The notes under the pieces were generated by a model, which saw only the letters and a list, made by a program, of their open reading frames with translations, was not told the DNA's origin and did no database searches. A stretch of DNA of 64,000 bases from NCBI RefSeq assembly GCF_022539505.1, contig NC_061510.1, positions 38,031,047-38,095,046 of the forward strand, read 5' to 3'. Source of the stretch: Lolium rigidum. Its lineage: Eukaryota > Streptophyta > Magnoliopsida > Poales > Poaceae. The translations under genes and the position numbers were made by a program. Of the stretch, positions 55,936-64,000 are shown in pieces. Positions within the stretch are counted from its first letter, which is position 1, and every line of letters begins with the position of its first letter.

Positions 55936-58198
55936 TGATACGTCTCAAGCGTATCTATAATTTCTTATGTTCCATGCTACTTTTATGATGATACTCACAT
56001 GTTTTATACACACTTTATGTCATTATTATGCATTTTCCGGCACTAACCTATTGACGAGATGCCGAAGAGCCGATTGTCTGTTTTCTGCTGTTTTTGGTTT
56101 CAGAAATCCTACAAAGGAAATATTCTCGGAATTGGACGAAATCAGCGCCCAGGGTCTTATTTTTCCACGAAGCTTCCAGAAGACCGAAGGGATTACGAAG
56201 TGGGGCGACGAGGCGCCGCCACCATAGGGCCGCGCGGCCTGGGTGGGGCCCGCGCCACCCTATGGTGTGGGGCCCCCGTGCCTCCACCGACGCTGCCCTT
56301 CCGCCTACTTAAAGCCTTCGTCGCGAAAACCCCTGTACCGAGAGCCACGATACGGAAAACCTTCCAGAGACGCCGCCGCCGCCAATCCCATCTCGGGGGA
56401 TTCAGGAGATCGCCTCCGACACCTGCCGGAGAGGGGAATCATCTCCCGGAGGACTCTTCATCACCATGATCGCCTCCGGATTGATGTGTGAGTAGTTCAC
56501 CCCTGGACTATGGGTCCATAGCAGTAGCTACATGGTTGTCTTCTCCTCATTGTGCTATCATGTTAGATCTTGTGAGCTGCCTATCATGATCAAGATCATC
56601 TATTCACTACAAGAGAATTGGCATGTAGAGACACTATTTTGGTCCCGTAGAGACACTTAAATTGCTCCTACATATTTATAGAGGCACTTTCCATATTGTC
56701 TCAAAACTTTCACTACGGGCGGTGTCTCTACGTGGTAAGGACAATAGTAATAATGTCTCTTAAAAGACATAAAAGAGGCATTATATTGTGTCTCTAAGTA
56801 AATAAATGAAAAGAAACCATGTGAAAAGTGATACTCGAACTCATGACCTTAGTGATTAAGACTTATTCCATTAACCATCTCACCCTTTCACAAGTATATG
56901 TTGATACTTGGAACAAATTTCTAATTAGTATTATCCACCATGAACCAAACATAGAACAAATGTCTCTAGAGAACAAGCAAAATGCCTCAAACATTGTCTC
57001 TAGATAAAATTAAAGACATAGAACGAATTGTCTCACGGGTTGCCTCTTGATAACTTATTTGTGACACTTTGGAGTGTCTCATTAGTTGTCTATAGAATGA
57101 AAACTGCAACCCCTTACGGAAATGTCTCAACTAACGTCTCTACATATGAGACTATTTCTGAAGTGTCTCAAAAAGTGCCACTACAACATGGAAAGTGTCT
57201 TCATGTGATTTCTAAAGAGGCAAAGTAGGAAGTGTCTCTAGTAAAATGTCTTTATGGAAGGTCTTTCTTGTAGTGATTTGTAATGCTACATGTTGTGTTT
57301 GTTGGGATCCGATGAATATGGAATACTATGTCAAGTTGATTATCAATCTATCATATATGTGTTGTTTATGTTCTTGCATGCTCTCCGTTGCTAGTAGAGG
57401 CTACGGCCAAGTTGATACTTGTAACTCCAAGAGGGAGTATTTATGCTCGATAGTGGGTTCATGCCTCCATTGAATGCGGGACGAGTGACGGAAAGTTCTA
57501 AGGTTGTGGATGTGTTGTTGCCACTAGGGATAAAACATCAATGCTTTGTCTAAGGATATTTGTGTTGATTACATTACGCACCATACTTAATGCAATTGTT
57601 TGTTGTTTGCAACTTAATACTTGGAAGGGGTTCGGATGATAACCTGAAGGTGGACTTTTTAGGCATAGATGCATGCTGGATAGCGGTCTATGTACTTTGT
57701 CGAAATGCCCCGATTAAATCTCATAGTAGTCATCGTGATATGTATGTGCATTGTTATTCTCTCTCTATTTGTCAATTGCCCAACTGTAATTTGTTCACCC
57801 AACATGCCATTTATCTTATGGGAGAGACACCACTAGTGAACTGTGGACCCCGGTCCATTCTCTTACATCCGAAATACAATCTACCGCAAACTCGTTCTTT
57901 CTTGTTCTTCGCAAACAAACATCATTTTCCACACCATACGTTTAATCCTTTGTTTACAACAAGCCGGTGAGATTGACAACCTCACTGTTAAGTTGGGGCA
58001 AAGTATTGTGATTGTGTTGTGCAGGTTCCACGTTGGCGCCGGAATCCCTGGTGTTGCGCCGCACTACACTCCGTCACCAACAACCTTCACGTGTTCCTTG
58101 ACTCCTACTGGTTTGATAACCTTGGTTTCATACTGAGGCAAAACTCGTTGCTGTACGCATCACACCTTCCTCTTGGGGTTCCCAACAGACGTGTGTCA
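55936..58198 (+). repeat. 5' LTR of element Z, with CACTA insertion
   Basis: Starts TGATACGTCTCAAGCG, and the end is placed at GTGTGTCA before the leader. Without the insertion and one ATT copy it is about 1.59 kb. The right border is inferred from the PBS position because the 3' LTR is incomplete. Confidence 0.82.
56605..57275. mobile_element. Non-autonomous CACTA MITE, 671 bp
   Basis: Ends are CACTACAAGAGAA and TTTCTTGTAGTG, with a 3-bp target duplication ATT (56602-56604 and 57276-57278). Subterminal repeats GAGACAC on the left half and GTGTCTC on the right half are inverted relative to each other, as in binding arrays of CACTA transposases. It has no coding capacity. A tRNA-like stretch lies at 56822-56888 on the minus strand. 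Confidence 0.95.
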
Positions 58199-58222
58199 AC
58201 ACGCCAACAGCAAGGATTTTTC

Positions 58223-58240
58223 TGGCGCCGTTGCCGGGGA
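58223..58240 (+). other. Primer-binding site of element Z (tRNA-Asp type)
   Basis: TGGCGCCGTTGCCGGGGA, the canonical Athila-type site, 24 bases after the inferred LTR end. Confidence 0.85.
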
Positions 58241-58471
58241 GATCAAGACACGCTGCAAGGGAGTCTCCCACATCCAATCTCTTTACTTTGTTTTTGTCTT
58301 GCTTTACTTTACTTTATTTACTGCTTTGTTTGTTCTCTATATCAAAAGCACAAAAAATTAGTTACTAGTTTTACTTTATTTACTATCGTGTTTGCTCTCT
58401 ATATCAAAAACACACAAAAATTAGTTACTTGCATTTACTTTATTTAGTTTGCTTTATTTACTACTGCTAAA

Positions 58472-60579
58472 ATGGGTACTCCTGAGAATACTAAGTTGTG
58501 TGACTTCACTAGCACAAATAATAATGATTTCCTATGCACACCTATTGCTCCACCTGCTACTACAGCAGAATATTTTGAAATTAAACCTGCTTTACTAAAT
58601 CTTGTTATGAGAGAGCAATTTTCTGGTGTTAGTTCTGTTGATGCTGCTGCCCATCTTAATAATTTTGTTGAACTTTGTGAAATGCAAAAGTATAAGGATG
58701 TAGATGGTGACATTATAAAATTGAAATTGTTTCCTTTCTCCTTAAGAGGAAGAGCTAAAGATTGGTTGCTATCTTTGCCTAAAAATAGTATTGATTCATG
58801 GACTAAATGTAAAGATGTTTTCATTGGTAGATATTATCCTCCCGCTAAAATTATATCCTTGAGAAGTAGCATAATGAATTTTAAGCAATTGGATAATGAA
58901 CATGTTGCTCAAGCATGGGAGAGAATGAAATCTTTGGTGAAGAATTGCCCTACCCATGGACTGACTACTTGGATGATCATCTAAACCTTTTATGCAGGAC
59001 TGAATTTTTCTTCGCGGAACCTATTGGATTCAGCTGCTGGAGGTACCTTTATGTCCATCACCTTAGGCGCAGCAACAAAGCTTCTTGATGATATGATGAT
59101 CAATTACTCTGAATGGCACATTGAAAGGGCTCCACAAGGTAAGAAGGTAAATTCTGTTGAAGAAACCTCCTCCTTGAGTGATAAGATTGATGCTATTATG
59201 TCTATGCTTGTGAATGGTAGATCTAATGTTGATCCTAATAATGTTCCTTTAGCTTCATTGGTTGCTCAAGAAGAGCATGTTGATGTGAACTCCATTAAAA
59301 GTAATAATTTCAACAACAATGCTTATAGGAATAATTCTGGTAACAATTATAGGCCATATCCTTCTAATAATGGTAATGGTTATGGTAATTCTTACAACAA
59401 TAATATGAATGTACCCCTGGTCTTGAAGCCATGCTTAAAGAATTTATTAGTACACAAACTACTTTTAACAAATCTGTTGAGGAAAAGCTTGATAAAATTG
59501 ATATTCTTGCTTCTAAGGTTGATAGTCTTGCCTCTGATGTTGATCTTTTAAAATTGAAAGTTATGCCTAATGAAGATAAAGATATTAACTCATTTGCTAC
59601 AGCAAACACCATCCAAGTTCGAATTAATGAAAATATTAGATTGATGGCTGAATTGCATGCTAGGTGGGAAAGAGAAGAAAAACTAGCTAAAGAGAATAAT
59701 GTAGCTAAAGTTTGGACTATTACCACCACTAGTAATGTTGATGCTTCATATGTTGCTACACCCCCTACTATCAATGGTAAAATAATTGGTGTTGGAAATG
59801 TTTCTACTCCTAGTGCAAAGCATGCAAAATTGCCTGAAACTGCTAAAACTGCTGAAACTGCTAAAACTGCTGAAACTAATAAAACTGCTGAAATTTTTAA
59901 AAATATTGGGGACAATGATCCCATTGCTGTAGATCATAATGGTTTAGATTTTGATGATTGTCATATCTCTGAAATTATAAAGTTCTTACAAAAACTTGCT
60001 AAAAGTGCCAATGCTAGTGCTATAAATTTGGCCTTTACAAAACATATTACAAATGCTCTCATAAAAGCTAGAGAAGAGAAATTAAAACTTGAAACTTCTA
60101 TTCCTAGGAAGTTAGAAGATGGTTGGGAGCCCATAATTAAGATGAGGGTCAATGATTTTGATTGTAATTCTTTATATGATCTTGGTGCAAGTATTTCTGT
60201 TATGCCTAAGAAAACTTATGATATGCTTGACTTGCCACCATTGAAAAATTGTTATTTGGATGTTAATCTTGCTGATCATGCTATAAAGAAACCTTTGGGG
60301 AGGATTGATAATGTTCGCATTACGGTTAACAATAACCTTGTCCCCGTTGATTTTGTTGTCTTGGATATTGAATGCAATGCATCTTGTCCCATTATATTGG
60401 GAAGACCTTTTCTTCGAACTGTTGGTGCTATTATTGATATGAAGGAAGGTAATATTAAGTATCAATTTCCTCTCAAGAAAGGTATGGAACACTTCCCTAG
60501 AAAGAGAATGAAGTTACCTTATGATTCTATTATTAGAACAAATTATGATGTTGATGCTTCATCTCTTGATGTCACTTGA
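58472..60579 (+). pseudogene. gag-protease of element Z, frameshifted
   Basis: 58472-58984 starts MGTPENTKLCDFTSTNN and has the Retrotrans_gag core (LKLFPFSLRGRAKDWLLSLP, VAQAWERMKSLVKNCPTHG). The frame breaks near 58975, resumes at 59024-59410 with an Asn-rich region, and shifts again to 59431-60579. The last part has a coiled coil, an 18-bp tandem repeat and a pepsin-like retroviral protease fold: SLYDLGASISVMPKKTYDML with the catalytic Asp, and ILGRPFLRTVGAIIDMKEG. The active site reads DLGAS, a form common in Athila proteases. The stop at 60579 is followed by noncoding sequence and no RT. Confidence 0.88.
59836..59889 (+). repeat. 18-bp tandem repeat, three units, in gag
   Basis: GAAACTGCTAAAACTGCT is present twice exactly and a third time with changes, coding for (ETAKTA)n between the coiled coil and protease. 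Confidence 0.9.
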
Positions 60580-63179
60580 TTCACACTTTCCGCGCCAAGC
60601 TGAAAGGCGTTAAAGAAAGCGCTTATGGGAGACAACCCATTATTTTACTTCTGCACTTTTGTTTTATATTTGAGTCTTGGAAGTTGTTACTACTGTAGCA
60701 ACCTCTCCTTATCTTTATTTTACTGCATTGTTGTGCCAAGTAAAGTCTTTGATAGTAAAGTCAATACTAGATTTGGATTACTGCGTAGAAACAGATTTCT
60801 TACTGTCACGAAATTGAGCAGCCCCTTCTGTAGGTAACTCAGAAAAATCTGCCAATTTACATGCGTGATCCTCAGATATGTACGCAACTTTCATTCAATT
60901 TGAGCTTTTTCATCTGAGCAAGTTAAGTGCCCCTGAAAATTTCGTCTTTACGGACTGTTCTGTTTTGACAGATTCTGCCTTTTATTTCGCATTGTCTGTT
61001 TTGCTATGTTTGATGGATTTCTTTGTTCCATTAACTTTCAGTAGCTTTGTGCAATGTCCAGAAGTGTTAAGAATGATTATGTCACCTCTGAATATGTGAA
61101 TTTTTTATTATGCACTAACCCTCTAATGAGTTTGTTTTGAGTTTGGTGTGGAGGAAGTTTTCAAGGGTCAAGAGAGGAGGACGATACAATATGATCAAGA
61201 AGAGTGAAAAGTCTAAGCTTGGGGATGCCCCCGTGATTCATCCCTGCATATTTTAAGAAGACTCAAGCATCTAAGCTTGGGGATGCCCAAGGCATCCCTT
61301 CTTCATCGACAACTTATCAGGTCACCTCTAGTGAAACTATATTTTTATTCCGTCACATCTTATGTGCTTTACTTGGAGCGTCTTTTTGTTTTTGTTTTTG
61401 TTTTGTTTGAATAAAATCGGATCCTAGCATTCCTTGTGTGGGAGAGAGACACGCTCCGCTGTTGCATATGAACACATGTGTTCTTAGCTTTACTTTTAAT
61501 GTTCATGGCGAAGGTTGAAACTGCTTCGTTCAGTGTTATATGGTTGGAAACAGAAAATGCTTCATGTGGTAATTGGTATAATGTCTTGAATAATTTGATA
61601 CTTGGCAATTGTTGTGCTCATATAGATCATGTTTAAGCTCTTGCATCATGTACTTTGCACCTATTAATGAAGAACTACATAGAGCTTGTTAAAATTTGGT
61701 TTGCATGATTGGTCTCTCTAGAGTCTAGATATTTTCTGGTTAAGGTGTTTGAACAACAAGGAGACAATGTAGAGTCTTATAATGCTTACAATATGTTCTT
61801 ATGTAAGTTTTGATGTACCGTTTTATACTTGAGTTTGCTTCAAACAACCTTGCTAGCCTAGCCTTGTATTGAGAGGATTTCTTCTCGTGCATCCAAATCC
61901 TTGAGCCAAAAACTATGCCATATGTGTCCACCATACCTACCTACTACATGGTATTTCTCTGCCATTCCAAAGTAAATTACTTGAGTGCTACCTTTAAAAT
62001 TCTATTCCTTGTCTTCGCAATATATAGCTCATGGGAAAATAGACTTAAAAACTATTGTGGTGAAGAATATGTAGCTTATGTATCTTATTTCTTATAAGTT
62101 GCTTGTTGAGCGGTAACCATGTTTCTGGGGACGCCACCAACTATTACACCTTTGTTGAATATCATGTGAGTTGCTATGCATGTTCGTCTTGTCACGAAGT
62201 AAGGGTGATTTATCATGATCAAATGGTTTGAGTATGCATATTATTAGAGAAGAACATTGGGCCGCTAACTAAAGCCATGAATCATGGTGGAAGTTTCAGT
62301 TTGGACAATTAATCCTCAATCTCTTATGAGAATATTATCTGTTGTTGAATGCTTATGCATTAAAGAGGAGTCCATTATCTGTTGTTTATGTTGTCCCGGT
62401 ATGGATGTCTAAGTTGAGAATAATTAAAAACGAGAAATCAAATGCGATCTTTCTCCTTAGACCTTTGTACAGGCGGCATAGAGGTACCCCTTTGTGACAC
62501 TTGGTTGAAACATATGTTATGCAATGATAATCCATGTAAATCCAAGCTAATTAGGACAAGGTGCGAGCACTATTGGTAATCTATGCATGAGACTTGCAAC
62601 TTATAGGATGTCTTATACATAACACATATGATTTATTACTACCGTTGACAAAATTATTTCTACGTTTTCAAAATGAAAATCTCTAGCACATGCTTCCCTA
62701 TGCGAAGGGCCTATCTTTTACTTTATGTTGAGTCAGTTTACCTACTTCTTTCTATCTTAGAAGCAAACACTTGTGTGAACTGTGTGCATTGATTCTTACA
62801 TGTTTACCTATTGCACTTGTTATATTACTTTGTGTTGACAATTATCCATGAGATAAACATGTTGAAGTTGAAAGCAACTCCTGAAACTTATATCTTCCTT
62901 TGTGTTGCTTCAAAGCTTTCTACTAAGAATTTATTGCTTTATGAGTTAACTCTTATGCAAGTCTTATTGATGCTTGTCTTGAAAGTACTATTCATGAAAA
63001 GTCTTTGCTATATGATTCAGTTGTTTATTCATTGTCTTTACCATTGCTTCGAATCGCTGCATTCATCTCATATGCTTTACAATAGTATTGATCAAGATTA
63101 TGATAGAATGTCACTTCAGAAATTATCCTTGTTATCGTTTACCTACTCGAGGGCGAGTAGGAACTAGCTTGGGGATGCT
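60580..63179 (+). other. Long noncoding 3' region and PPT of element Z
   Basis: No coding frame is supported. TCTAAGCTTGGGGA occurs at 61212-61225 and 61270-61283, and the PPT-like CTAGCTTGGGGATGCT borders the 3' LTR (63164-63179). An 8-bp hairpin, GGGATGCC/GGCATCCC, lies at 61280-61298. The region is related to the inverted 29282-31728 segment over most of its length. Confidence 0.75.
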
Positions 63180-64000
63180 TGATACGTCTCAAACGTATCT
63201 ATAATTTCTTATGTTCCATGCTACTTTTATGATGATACTCACATGTTTTATACACACTTTATGTCATTATTATGCATTTTCCGGCACTAACCTATTGACG
63301 AGATGCCGAAGAGCCAGTTGTTGTTTTCTGTTGTTTTTGGTTTCAGAAATCCTACAAAGGAAATATTCTCGGAATTGGACGAAATCAACGCCCAAGGTCT
63401 TATTTTTCCACGAAGCTTCCAGAAGACCGAAGGGATTACGAAGTGGGGCGACGAGGCGCCGCCACCATAGGGCCGCGCGGCCGGGTGGGGCCCGCGCCGC
63501 CCTATGGTGTGGGGCCCCCGTGCCTCCACCGACGCTGCCCTTCCGCCAACTTAAAGCCTTCGTCGCGAAAACCCCTGTACCGAGAGCCACGATACGGAAA
63601 ACCTTCCAGAGACGCCGCCGCCGCCAATCCCATCTCGGGGATTCAGGAGATCGCCTCCGGCACCACTGCCGGAGAGGGGAATCATCTCCCGGAGGACTCT
63701 TCATCACCATGATCGCCTCCGGATTGATGTGTGAGTAGTTCACCCCTGGACTATGGGTCCATAGCAGTAGCTAGATGGTTGTCTTCTCCTCATTGTGCTA
63801 TCATGTTAGATCTTGTGAGTTGCCTATCATGATCAAGATCATCTATTTGTAATGCTACATGTTGTGTTTGTTGCGATCCGATGAATATGGAATACTATGT
63901 CAAGTTGATTATCAATCTATCATATATGTGTTGTTTATGTTCTTGCATGCTCTCCGTTGCTAGTAGAGGCTCTGGCCAAGTTGATACTTGTAACTCCAAG
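63180..64000 (+). repeat. 3' LTR of element Z, partial
   Basis: Begins TGATACGTCTCAAACG and matches 55936-56604 joined to 57279-57440 with few differences. It lacks the CACTA MITE: the uninterrupted site CATCTATTTGTAATG is at about 63840. Confidence 0.95.

Larger units (their letters stand above)
55936..64000 (+). mobile_element. Athila-like element Z (gag and protease only), runs off the window
   Basis: 5' LTR 55936-58198 (with a CACTA insertion), PBS 58223-58240, gag-protease 58472-60579, noncoding 3' region to 63179, and 3' LTR from 63180 to beyond the window. It inserted in the 5' LTR of Copia X; ATTTA (55931-55935) would be one target duplication copy. No reverse transcriptase or integrase lies between the LTRs, so it is non-autonomous. 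Confidence 0.92.

Noticed and set aside
56822..56890. A functional tRNA gene
   Set aside because: Only A- and B-box-like parts are visible; a full acceptor stem and anticodon loop could not be built by eye.

Overview
This is nuclear DNA from a grass, most likely a Pooideae species (the wheat, barley, rye, oat and ryegrass group). The evidence is a barley/wheat-style PHT1 phosphate transporter, BARE/Angela-like Copia elements, Athila-, Tat- and chromovirus-like Gypsy elements, CACTA and Stowaway elements, and a nuclear copy of plastid psaB. The species cannot be fixed from the sequence alone. No bacterial features, CRISPR arrays, rRNA genes or convincing tRNA genes were seen.

0-7.5 kb is the only low-copy part. 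It holds the 3' end of a LINE, two Stowaway-type MITEs, and one apparently intact host gene: an intronless high-affinity phosphate transporter on the minus strand (4378-5949). A TATA box and a P1BS phosphate-response site lie upstream of it. A plastid psaB fragment (6777-7379) separates the gene from the repeats.

7.4-35.1 kb is a nested stack. A Tat-type Gypsy fragment (to 8263) is broken by a second Tat-type element (8264-12017). That one is broken by a third, inverted element (12018-27574) carrying an intron-containing antisense gene and repeated hairpins. Inside the antisense gene sits a complete gag-only element with 4.26-kb LTRs (14349-25146, target duplication TCAAA). An inverted Athila-type element (27575-35138) ends the stack. 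A 100-N gap (35348-35447) lies between two CACTA ends whose outer flanks belong to different elements, so adjacency across the gap is doubtful.

35.8-64 kb holds LTR fragments, then an inverted Copia element X (39697-55935) with a complete same-family Copia element Y (45220-54005, target duplication CTCCA) inserted in its leader. X's 5' LTR is cut by an Athila-type element Z (55936 to the window end), whose 5' LTR carries a 671-bp CACTA MITE (target duplication ATT).

Apart from PHT1, nearly all coding sequence is transposon-derived and most of it is broken. Several elements keep only gag, or gag plus protease, so they would have depended on enzymes from other copies. The points most worth following up are the covarying hairpin repeats and spliced antisense gene of the third Tat element, the gag-only element with an extra 157-aa ORF before gag, a recurring TCTAAGCTTGGGGA word with an adjacent hairpin in the Athila elements, the doubtful join at the N gap, and the P1BS site of PHT1.
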